Positions 1 to 6,689 of a stretch of 16,329 bases of DNA are shown piece after piece. The DNA comes from JBGTFE01 sp041747435. GTDB taxonomy: Bacteria > Acidobacteriota > Blastocatellia > Pyrinomonadales > Pyrinomonadaceae. The stretch covers positions 1-16,329 of the forward strand of contig JBGTFE010000138.1 of assembly GCA_041747435.1 (NCBI GenBank), given 5' to 3'. Numbering within the stretch: position 1 is the first letter of the stretch; the number at the start of each line of letters is the position of its first letter. The notes below the pieces were generated by a model. It ran no database searches. It was not told where the DNA came from and saw only the letters and a list, made by a program, of their open reading frames with translations. Both the position numbers and the translations under genes were made by a program.

Positions 1-621
1 CCGGGCGAAACGTGGGCGTATGACAATACGGGTTATTATCTGCTCGGAATAATCGTCGAAAAAGCGAGCGGCAAAGATTTTTGGCAGTTTCTGGACGAAC
101 GAATTTTCAAGGCGCTCGGCATGAACGCCACTCGCAACACAGACACACGTCAGATTGTTCCGCATCGCGCTTCCGGCTACGAGTGGGTGAATAATAAGTT
201 TGAAAACCGTCCGGTTTTACTTCCATTCATAGCCTTCTCCGCCGGCAGTATTTTGTCCACTGTCGAAGATATGGCGAAGTGGGATGCCGCGCTTTACACG
301 GACAAACTGTTGAAAGAATCAACGCTCGATCAGATGTGGACTCCCGCCAAAACCAATGACGGAGCGTTGGCATCATTTGACTACGGCTTCGGCTGGTTCA
401 TAGATAACTATCACAGTCGTCGCCTCGTTCAGCACACAGGAGGCACGCCCGGCTTTTCGTCGGTCATCTACCGATTTATGGACGACAAATTGACGGTCAT
501 TATTCTGAGTAATCACGCCGACAGATTACTTGACCAGTTTGCCATTGATATTGCCGGAATTTACGTTCCGGCTCTGAAAAGACCCCAGGAAAAACAGACC
601 CCGACCCGAAGACCACGTTGA
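1..621 (+). CDS. Serine hydrolase, beta-lactamase/penicillin-binding-protein fold (5' truncated, 3' frameshifted)
   Basis: The reading frame is open from base 1, so the start and the catalytic SxxK region lie outside the window. The visible part has a Tyr-Asp-Asn motif at residues 7-9 counted from the edge, matching the YxN motif of the class C beta-lactamase-related family, followed by a TGYYLLG helix start. An HTGGTPGF segment at about residues 145-152 sits where the third (KTG/HxG) active-site motif is expected. Family members hydrolyse amide or ester bonds through an acyl-serine and are usually exported. The substrate cannot be told from this fragment. The frame ends in PTRRPR at 621, but this tail looks like out-of-frame translation: from about 597 the +3 frame reads DPDPKTT and runs into a recognisable C-terminal domain (see 618-896). 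The gene is therefore probably frameshifted near 577-596. It is 36 nt upstream of the kinase gene if the frameshifted tail is counted, so the two may be co-transcribed. Confidence 0.85.
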   Translation, partial: PGETWAYDNTGYYLLGIIVEKASGKDFWQFLDERIFKALGMNATRNTDTRQIVPHRASGYEWVNNKFENRPVLLPFIAFSAGSILSTVEDMAKWDAALYTDKLLKESTLDQMWTPAKTNDGALASFDYGFGWFIDNYHSRRLVQHTGGTPGFSSVIYRFMDDKLTVIILSNHADRLLDQFAIDIAGIYVPALKRPQEKQTPTRRPR

Positions 622-896
622 GGCTGAAGGAAGTAATGTCCAATCTGCTAAACGGCAAACACGACCCCGCTTTATTCACGCCCCCGATGCGCGTCTTTCT
701 GAATACATACACCGGGAAAGGGTTTTGGCAATGGATCGCGTATCAGGGCGCATTGACTTCGTTTACTTTTTCAGACCGCGAAGATGCGGGCGACAGCTAC
801 TTTTTACGTTATCGCGTAGGATTAGGCGGCAATCCCTATTGGATTTCATTCAAGGTAATGAAGGACGGCAAGATAGCCCAAATCTACAATTCTTGA
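618..896 (+). CDS. Out-of-frame C-terminal domain of the upstream serine hydrolase
   Basis: This 92-residue frame opens at a TTG that overlaps the preceding TGA stop, but the +3 frame is already open and protein-like from about 597 (DPDPKTT, then LRLKEVMSNLL). The domain is small, mixed alpha/beta, with FTPPMRVFLN, GALTSFTFSDRE and a terminal strand ending KIAQIYNS. Domains of this kind commonly follow the catalytic domain of beta-lactamase-related serine hydrolases, so I read this as the tail of the gene at 1-621. Adding one base in the A-run at 577-580 would give a continuous LKKTPGKTDPDPKTT junction. Two readings remain: a true or sequencing-derived frameshift, or a separate small protein translated by TTGA stop/start coupling. 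I favour the frameshift because no Shine-Dalgarno precedes the TTG and the homologous-looking sequence begins before it. Confidence 0.6.
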   Translation: MRLKEVMSNLLNGKHDPALFTPPMRVFLNTYTGKGFWQWIAYQGALTSFTFSDREDAGDSYFLRYRVGLGGNPYWISFKVMKDGKIAQIYNS

Positions 897-932
897 AACG
901 CGGAACGTGAGTTAGTATTTAATGTCGAAACA

Positions 933-3314
933 ATGTCGGACAAAGAGGCGGACAAATTAGAAGCCGGAAACTCGCTCGGTCATTACCGTATTTTGAAAAA
1001 AATCGGCGAGGGCGGAATGGGCGAAGTGTTTTTGGCGGAAGATGTCAACCTTAAACGCAAGGTCGCGCTCAAAGTGCTGGCGGCGCGTCTCACAAATGAC
1101 GACGTGCGTGTGCGTCGTTTTCAGCAAGAAGCCTTAGCTGCATCGGCTCTCAATCATCCGAATATCCTCACGATTTATGAAACCGGCGAATGGCAGGGCA
1201 GAGGTCTTATCGCCACCGAATTTATTGACGGCGTAACGCTGCGCGGGCGGATGAGAAACAAGAATTTGCGGCTCGCCGACGCGCTCGACATTGCTTTGCA
1301 AATCGCGGGCGCGCTCGCGGCGGCGCACAGCGCAGGGATAGTTCATCGCGACATCAAACCCGAAAACGTGATGCTGCGCCCGGACGGGCTGGTGAAGATT
1401 CTCGATTTCGGCATCGCCAAATACAGCGAGCCGACTCGCGCTGCCGGAGCATTAATTAAAACCACGCCCGGCGAGCGCATCGGCACGACGGCGTATATGT
1501 CGCCCGAACAGGCTCGCGGTCTCGAAGTTGACGCTCGAACCGACATTTGGAGTCTGAGCGTGATTCTCTATGAAATGGTTGCGCGAAATTTGCCGTTTGC
1601 CGGAAAGACGGCGACTGATCGCATTGCCGCAATTCTTGAACGCGAACCCGCTCCGCTCACAAAACAAAGACGCGATGTGCCTGCAGAACTCGAACGGATT
1701 GTCAGCCGCGCACTCGCCAAAGACAAAAACGAGCGTTACGCGACCGTCAACGATTTCGCCGCTGACTTGCGGGCATTGCGCGGGACGCTTGGCGATGAAC
1801 GCCCGCAAAAATTCGCTCTGCCCGCTCTGCCGCGAGCTTTGCCCGCAATTTCTCGTCTCTCCGTCGCGCTTGTCGTTCTTTTTTTGACAATCGTCGCCGC
1901 GTCAACCGTCGGATATTTTTATTTCACGTCGCAGAACACGCGACAAATCGAATCTATCGCCGTCTTGCCGTTTCAAAACGCGAGTGGGAACGCTGATGTC
2001 GAGTATTTGTGTGACGGCATGACCGAATCGCTCATCAGCAGTCTGTCGCAATTGCCGAAACTTTCCGTCAAAGCGCGAAGCAGCGTTTTCCGCTACAAAG
2101 GCAAAGTAGTTGAGCCGCAAACAGTCGGCAATGAATTAAACGTCCAAGCCGTGTTGACGGGACGCATCGTGCAGCGTGGCGAGCAGTTGATTTTGAATTT
2201 GGAATTGGTTGATGCGCGAACCGAAAATGTGATTTGGAGCGAGCAATACAACCGGAAACAAACAGACCTTATTTCACTACAGAACGAGATTGCCCGCGAC
2301 GTTTCAAACAAATTACGGGTGAAACTGTCAGGCGCGGACGAGCAACGCCTGGTGAAGAACTACACTGCAAATGCCGAAGCCTATCAACTTTATTTGAGAG
2401 GGCGTTTCTATTGGAACAAACGCACGCCGAAAGACATCGAAAAATCCATTGACTATTTCAATCAGGCAATCACGGTTGACCCGAACTACGCCTTGGCTTA
2501 CGCCGGTCTTGCCGATGGCTACGCGCTTCTTTCAAATTACCAAGCCGCGCCGCCGCGTGAAGCGATGCCAAAAGCAAAGGAAGCCGCGCGAACAGCCTTA
2601 TCGTTAGATAATGATTTGGCTGAAGCGCATACCTCGCTCGGATTTATTTTAGGCGTATACGATTATGATTTCGCCGGAGCCGAAGCGCAATTCAAACTTT
2701 CAATCGAACTGAATCCGAATTATGCGATTGCTCATCTGTGGTACGGCAATCAACTCTCTACTCTCGGCAGGTTTGAGGAAGCGTCCGCCGAAGTCCGGCA
2801 GGCGTTAGAGATTGACCCGCTCTCGCTCGTCATTAACCGGATGCACGGTGACAGATTACTCTTCGCCGGAAAATACGATGAAGCCATCGCGCAGTTTAAA
2901 AGGACGCTTGAACTCGACACCAATTTTGCACCGGCGCATGTCAGCCTCGGCATCGCTTATCAGTTGAAAGGCGACTATGCCGAAAGCGTTGAAGAATATG
3001 CCAAATCTCAAGAGCTAAACGGCAAACCTGAAAATGCGGCGTTGATGAGAGAGAGTTTCGCTCGGAGCGGTTGGCAAGGGTTTTTGCGAGCAATGACCGG
3101 GACGAGCCGACCGGCTAATTTGCCGCCGGAATTCTCTGCGGCAGTATTTCACGCGCAACTGGGCGAAAAAGAGAAAGCGTTTGACGAACTGAACAAGGCT
3201 TATGAAAACCGCGAATTCTATCTTGTGCTGCTCAAAGTTGACCCGCGCCTCGACCCTCTGCGCGACGACCCGCGGTTTCAGGATTTATTGAAAAAAGTCG
3301 GTTTTCCGCCGTAG
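933..3314 (+). CDS. Membrane-anchored Ser/Thr protein kinase with TolB-like domain and TPR repeats
   Basis: 793 residues. The cytoplasmic N-terminal half is a complete Hanks-type (PknB-like) kinase domain: Gly-rich loop GEGGMGEV (residues 25-32), ATP-binding Lys47 in VALKV, catalytic HRD at 138-140 followed by IKPEN, DFG at 158-160, and SPE (the APE equivalent) at about 190-192. All key catalytic residues are present, so it should be active. One hydrophobic segment at about 309-331 is the predicted membrane span. Beyond it lies a TolB-N/FlgO-like domain (about 341-462, starting SIAVLPFQN and including YLCDGMTESL), then TPR-type helical repeats from about 483 to 700. These outer parts probably sense or bind a partner in the periplasm; the ligand is unknown. 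The ATG at 933 has no clear Shine-Dalgarno; another ATG at 922 is in a different frame. This kinase-TM-TolB-TPR layout is common in Acidobacteriota. A hairpin terminator lies about 195 nt downstream. Confidence 0.93.
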   Translation: MSDKEADKLEAGNSLGHYRILKKIGEGGMGEVFLAEDVNLKRKVALKVLAARLTNDDVRVRRFQQEALAASALNHPNILTIYETGEWQGRGLIATEFIDGVTLRGRMRNKNLRLADALDIALQIAGALAAAHSAGIVHRDIKPENVMLRPDGLVKILDFGIAKYSEPTRAAGALIKTTPGERIGTTAYMSPEQARGLEVDARTDIWSLSVILYEMVARNLPFAGKTATDRIAAILEREPAPLTKQRRDVPAELERIVSRALAKDKNERYATVNDFAADLRALRGTLGDERPQKFALPALPRALPAISRLSVALVVLFLTIVAASTVGYFYFTSQNTRQIESIAVLPFQNASGNADVEYLCDGMTESLISSLSQLPKLSVKARSSVFRYKGKVVEPQTVGNELNVQAVLTGRIVQRGEQLILNLELVDARTENVIWSEQYNRKQTDLISLQNEIARDVSNKLRVKLSGADEQRLVKNYTANAEAYQLYLRGRFYWNKRTPKDIEKSIDYFNQAITVDPNYALAYAGLADGYALLSNYQAAPPREAMPKAKEAARTALSLDNDLAEAHTSLGFILGVYDYDFAGAEAQFKLSIELNPNYAIAHLWYGNQLSTLGRFEEASAEVRQALEIDPLSLVINRMHGDRLLFAGKYDEAIAQFKRTLELDTNFAPAHVSLGIAYQLKGDYAESVEEYAKSQELNGKPENAALMRESFARSGWQGFLRAMTGTSRPANLPPEFSAAVFHAQLGEKEKAFDELNKAYENREFYLVLLKVDPRLDPLRDDPRFQDLLKKVGFPP

Positions 3315-3508
3315 AAGTGAAGCAGGATTTTGAAATAAAATTACGCCGGACGCTGAAACAATCCGACACAAAAACGGGCGCGTCCACGTTGAAAACGGCT
3401 ATAACACATAGGCAAGCAAGGCGACGAGCAACGTGGTTGATTTTAGCTTGCGTGAATTCGGTTTCGCCCCACGTCATCTCAAGCGTTAAAAATGGAGATA
3501 ATGAAAAT

Positions 3509-3543
3509 CGGAAAGTCTGCATCTCGCGGACGTTCCGTTTTTT
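3509..3543 (+). terminator. Intrinsic terminator, probably bidirectional, between convergent genes
   Basis: A stem pairs 3509-3520 with 3526-3537 (11 pairs including one T-G wobble, one A-G mismatch at 3514/3532) around a 5-nt loop, followed directly by six T residues at 3538-3543. It lies 195 nt after the kinase stop. On the opposite strand the same stem is followed by ATTTTCATT, so it may also end transcription of the cytochrome gene, which stops at 3576. The rest of the 3315-3508 interval shows no convincing gene. Confidence 0.6.
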
Positions 3544-3576
3544 ATACATTTCTGTTCTTTTTGTACATTCTGTTCT
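3539..3576. repeat. Imperfect 19-20-nt tandem duplication at the 3' end of the cytochrome gene
   Basis: Copy one (3539-3558, TTTTTATACATTTCTGTTCT) and copy two (3558-3576, TTTTTGTACATTCTGTTCT) differ by one substitution and one missing T. The copies sit between the terminator stem and the stop codon of the - strand gene, and copy one supplies part of the terminator T-run. Confidence 0.6.
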
Positions 3577-6389
3577 TAAGGAACGTAAGCCGCCGGCACG
3601 GGATAATCGCCTGCGCTTCCGAAGCTCTGGATCAGCAATCCCTGCGACGAGCGGTTCGCATACCAAGTCGAGCCAGACGGGCGGAAAACGGCGAAATCGG
3701 TTTTGCCGTCGCCGTCGTAATCTCCCGGCGCGGGAATATCGGTGGAGATGCCGAAAGGTGCCGCATAATAGCTGAAATCTTCGCTTCTTAACACAAACCA
3801 TTCGCCGCCAGCGGGACGAAAGATGGCGATGTCGGTTTTACCGTCGCCGGTGTAATCGCCCGCTACCGGTCTATCCGTGGAAACTCCGAACGTCGTCGCA
3901 AAAATTCCTGTTGAAGAACGGTTGATCCACCATTGACCGCTTGAAGGTCTGTAGATCGCCGTATCGGCGCGACCGTCGCCGTCGTAATCGCCAACCTGCG
4001 GAACGTCACCCGCTTGTCCGAAAGCCTGAAACAAGGTTCCGCCGGTTGAAAGCAGCGTGTAAAAAAGACCGGTCGAGCCGCGGAAAACCGTCGCATCCAT
4101 CTTGCCGTCGGCGTCAAAATCGCCCGGCGCGGGAATGTCGCCGTTTGTGCCGAACGGGAACGAATAATAACTGTTGTCCTCGCTTCTTAAGACAAACCAC
4201 TCGCCGGTCGACGGTCGAAAGATCGCGATGTCGGTTTTTCCGTCTCCGGTATAGTCAGCCGGAACGATCTTGTCTGTTCCCGCACCGAATTGAAATGCCG
4301 CGGCAACGCCGCTTATGCTCCTTGAATACCACCATTCACCGACCGAAGGTCGAAAGATCGAAATATCGGTTTTGCTGTCGCCGTCAAAATCTACGTGCGT
4401 ATTATTTAGCGTGACGGTTTGCGCAAAAACCGTAAAGCGAAACGCGGGCGTTACGGAAAAACCGTTTGCCGCGGACGCATCGGTAATATACCAGCGACCG
4501 AAAAAGGTCTGACCGATCAGGTTTGGATCATTCGGAACTGAAAGACTCGCCGAGCCGAAACCGTTGCCTGCGCCGGCACCTGAAATATTTACGGTAACGC
4601 GCGCGAACGAGCCCACCGCGGGAATCGAAGCACCGATGCCGGGATCGTTTGAGTCGATCACCAAAACGGCTTGTTGCGCGTTTCCAAATGCCGCAGAGAC
4701 GCCGACCGTAAAACTCGGATTGCCCGCAAACGGCGGCTCGATTGCAGTCACTTGCGGCACGATTCCGCCGAAACCCGCTCGTCCTGTCCCCGTCATAGTC
4801 GGAACGCGGGGCGATTCGGTGTAAAGCTTTGGATGATCAAACGGCGGCAATTCATTTCTCACTCGATTATCCGTCAACGGGCGGCTCAAAAACGCTACCA
4901 GGTCATTGAGTTGTCCGTTATTTAGACCCAGAGGGCGCACGTTCGGGTCTTTGTTTGGCGCATTAAAATCGCCACCGCGATTGTAAAAGTCAGCGACTTG
5001 TCGCAAAGTCGTGAGATTTCCGTTATGAAAATACGCACCGCGCAGTTCGACGTTTCGTAAATTAGGCGTTCGCATTTGTGCGGCATCGTTTGGATTGTTA
5101 GTTACCTGTTGTCTGCCGGTGTCTTCAACCGACGGACGCACGCCGATATAGTGAAATGCGTCATCGGTCTGAAGATTTCCGGCGTGACAAGAACTACAGC
5201 TCGAAACACCTGAATTGAAAAGATTCAAGCCGCGTTGTTCGGCGGCGTTTAAAGTTCCGATGCCCTGATTGAATTGGTCGAACGGCGTTTGATCGGAAAA
5301 CAGCGTCCGTTCGTGCGTCGCAATTGCCATCGCAATTCGTACCGGCGTAATTTCGGGCGTGCCGAACGCTTCTTCAAAAAGCTGTGGATAAGTTCTCCCG
5401 TTAATCCAATTTCGCAAACCCGTAGGAATGTTGCTTGTCAGTGCAAGCGGTTTGACATTTGTGATTCGGTTGGTGACTTCCTGCCAATTTCTGCCAGAAT
5501 GTGCCATTTCGGCGTCGCTCAAAGGTGGTCCTAAAACCTGATTTTCGAGTGCCGCGCCGTTTTGCAAAACAACCTGATTCGTCAAAGGATCACGAAAAAC
5601 CGGCGTGGCGCGTCCGTCCCAGAAAAGCGTGTTCGGATAAGCTGCGTCCGTGTATGGCATCGCGCGTCTGCCCGTAACCTGTTCGCGGAAACCGTAAGTA
5701 TTAGACCAATTAAATGTGCCGTCTAAATTGTTTGCAATCACGCCGGGCGAACCGAAAACATCGTCGGCATTATTGAAAATCCCGTCAAATCCCGGATTCG
5801 TTGAGCGGATTCTCTCGGTGCTTGTTCTTTTATCAATGCCGCCGCCCGCGCCGGAATGACAAGTTCCGCAAGCGACGGTGCGCGTCGAGGAAAGCTGTTC
5901 CTCCCAAAAAAGTGCTTTTCCGAGCGATGCTTTGGTCGCGGTGACCGGATTCGCCAACGGTGCATTCGGCGGTTGAAGCGGTTGAATACCGCCGCCAAGT
6001 GCTCCGTTAGCACGAAAACCTTGTTCGGATTGGCTCAAACTGCTCGTTACACTTCCGTTTTCAGAGCGAATCCAATAAAAAAATGTTTGTCCCTGCGGTG
6101 CGGTTTGGTCGAAAAAGAAATTAGCTTGCGTTGTGCCGACATCGGTTGCGGTTGCCGAATTATCGGTCGTATTGCGAAAAATCCGGTAACGCGTCGCGCC
6201 GCGCATCGTGTCCCAATATAAACCGACTTTTGTTGAATAAACCCCATCCGTGGCGGTTACGCCGGTCGGCGCGGCAAGCGTTACTCCGCCGGCTTGTCCG
6301 CTTACGGAAGGCGTCAAGATTCGGTGTCCGAAAAATGCCAAAGTAAGCAGAAAAAAGCTCAGAAATACAAATAATTTAACTCGCCGCAT
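3576..6389 (-). CDS. Secreted multidomain di-heme cytochrome c peroxidase (CCP/MauG family) with FN3-like and FG-GAP-type repeats
   Basis: 937 residues from the ATG at 6389. I chose this start because GGGAG lies 11 nt upstream; a TTG at 6407 would add six residues but overlaps that Shine-Dalgarno. A hydrophobic export signal (about 4-30, after MRRVK) is followed by an FN3-like domain (about 40-130). The peroxidase region (about 145-510) has two heme c sites, CGTCH at 174-178 and CSSCH at 398-402, plus the family segment RTPNLRN starting at 440, with Met439 just before it, and AYFHNG. CCP/MauG enzymes use two c-hemes to reduce peroxide or oxidise a partner; the exact reaction is not readable here. 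An unassigned linker domain (about 515-660) precedes six repeats of about 44 residues (665-937), each built on D-x-DGD-x-K-x-D and IFRPSxGEW. These resemble FG-GAP/VCBS calcium-binding propeller blades. The gene is divergent from the outer-membrane receptor, with both products in the envelope or outside it. The fusion of all these parts is uncommon. Confidence 0.9.
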   Translation of the reverse strand: MRRVKLFVFLSFFLLTLAFFGHRILTPSVSGQAGGVTLAAPTGVTATDGVYSTKVGLYWDTMRGATRYRIFRNTTDNSATATDVGTTQANFFFDQTAPQGQTFFYWIRSENGSVTSSLSQSEQGFRANGALGGGIQPLQPPNAPLANPVTATKASLGKALFWEEQLSSTRTVACGTCHSGAGGGIDKRTSTERIRSTNPGFDGIFNNADDVFGSPGVIANNLDGTFNWSNTYGFREQVTGRRAMPYTDAAYPNTLFWDGRATPVFRDPLTNQVVLQNGAALENQVLGPPLSDAEMAHSGRNWQEVTNRITNVKPLALTSNIPTGLRNWINGRTYPQLFEEAFGTPEITPVRIAMAIATHERTLFSDQTPFDQFNQGIGTLNAAEQRGLNLFNSGVSSCSSCHAGNLQTDDAFHYIGVRPSVEDTGRQQVTNNPNDAAQMRTPNLRNVELRGAYFHNGNLTTLRQVADFYNRGGDFNAPNKDPNVRPLGLNNGQLNDLVAFLSRPLTDNRVRNELPPFDHPKLYTESPRVPTMTGTGRAGFGGIVPQVTAIEPPFAGNPSFTVGVSAAFGNAQQAVLVIDSNDPGIGASIPAVGSFARVTVNISGAGAGNGFGSASLSVPNDPNLIGQTFFGRWYITDASAANGFSVTPAFRFTVFAQTVTLNNTHVDFDGDSKTDISIFRPSVGEWWYSRSISGVAAAFQFGAGTDKIVPADYTGDGKTDIAIFRPSTGEWFVLRSEDNSYYSFPFGTNGDIPAPGDFDADGKMDATVFRGSTGLFYTLLSTGGTLFQAFGQAGDVPQVGDYDGDGRADTAIYRPSSGQWWINRSSTGIFATTFGVSTDRPVAGDYTGDGKTDIAIFRPAGGEWFVLRSEDFSYYAAPFGISTDIPAPGDYDGDGKTDFAVFRPSGSTWYANRSSQGLLIQSFGSAGDYPVPAAYVP
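3579..4397 (-). repeat. Six FG-GAP-type repeats arranged as two three-repeat units (399-nt higher-order period)
   Basis: The last 273 residues of the peroxidase fusion hold six blades. Blade 2 resembles blade 5 far more than its neighbours: both contain TGDGKTDIAIFRP, GEWFVLRSED and DIPAPGD. At DNA level the matching block TCGCTTCTTA occurs at 3781 and at 4180, exactly 399 nt (133 codons) apart. Blades 1/4 and 3/6 align in the same register. The array thus looks like a three-blade unit duplicated in tandem and then diverged. Confidence 0.75.
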
Positions 6390-6479
6390 TCGACAAAAAA
6401 CTCCCAAAAAAGCTTAGTATTTACTCGATCGTTCCGATTAAATCAGATAAAAATGTGGTGGTGAAATGACAAAGGAAAT

Positions 6480-6508
6480 AATATAGCACCGGCGCGCAGT
6501 TTGCGCAA
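6480..6508 (-). promoter_or_regulatory. Predicted sigma70-type promoter for the peroxidase fusion gene
   Basis: Read on the - strand, TTGCGC (6508-6503) and TATATT (6485-6480) are separated by exactly 17 bp. The -10 matches TATAAT at five of six positions; the -35 keeps only the TTG core. Transcription would start near 6472, giving a leader of about 80 nt to the ATG at 6389. The -35 lies inside the palindrome TTTGCGCAAA, which would suit a repressor site. Confidence 0.4.
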
Positions 6509-6677
6509 AACGCGCGTGTGTGTTTTCCGTGTATTACGAAATTCGTGAAATTAACATTTATTTAAGATCAAATTTACATCAGCTTAACACGACGGAATTA
6601 TGCTCGAAACTTGAACACTAATTTTCGTAAATAAAAAATCGCCTTCGGAATTCCAACCGGTTGGCACAACTATATTT

Positions 6678-6682
6678 AGGAG
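6678..6682 (+). promoter_or_regulatory. Ribosome binding site of the TonB-dependent receptor-like gene
   Basis: AGGAG with a 7-nt spacer to the ATG at 6690. This is the clearest Shine-Dalgarno in the window and fixes the receptor start; it suggests strong translation. Confidence 0.8.
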
Positions 6683-6689
6683 AAAACCA

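Larger units (their letters stand above)
6390..6689. other. Divergent intergenic regulatory region with three perfect palindromes
   Basis: 300 bp without a gene, separating the peroxidase fusion (-) from the receptor (+). It is AT-rich apart from a GC-rich island at about 6486-6520. Three short symmetric sites are visible: TTTGCGCAAA at 6500-6509, overlapping the -35 of the - strand promoter; ACGAA-A-TTCGT at 6536-6546; and CCAACCGGTTGG at 6653-6664, 13 nt before the receptor Shine-Dalgarno. These could be operators or, for the last, a 5' leader hairpin. No confident + strand promoter is seen; TTGAAC at 6611 with AAAAAT at 6634 is a weak candidate. Confidence 0.5.

Noticed and set aside
3317..3775. 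Open frame on the + strand just after the kinase stop
   Set aside because: It begins at GTG with no Shine-Dalgarno, runs through the terminator hairpin and then antisense over the FG-GAP repeats; its composition is Arg-rich as expected for a shadow frame.
6661..6677. TTGGCAC resembling a sigma54 -24 element before the receptor
   Set aside because: The expected -12 GC is missing (TATTT instead of TTGCA-like), and the site would overlap the Shine-Dalgarno.
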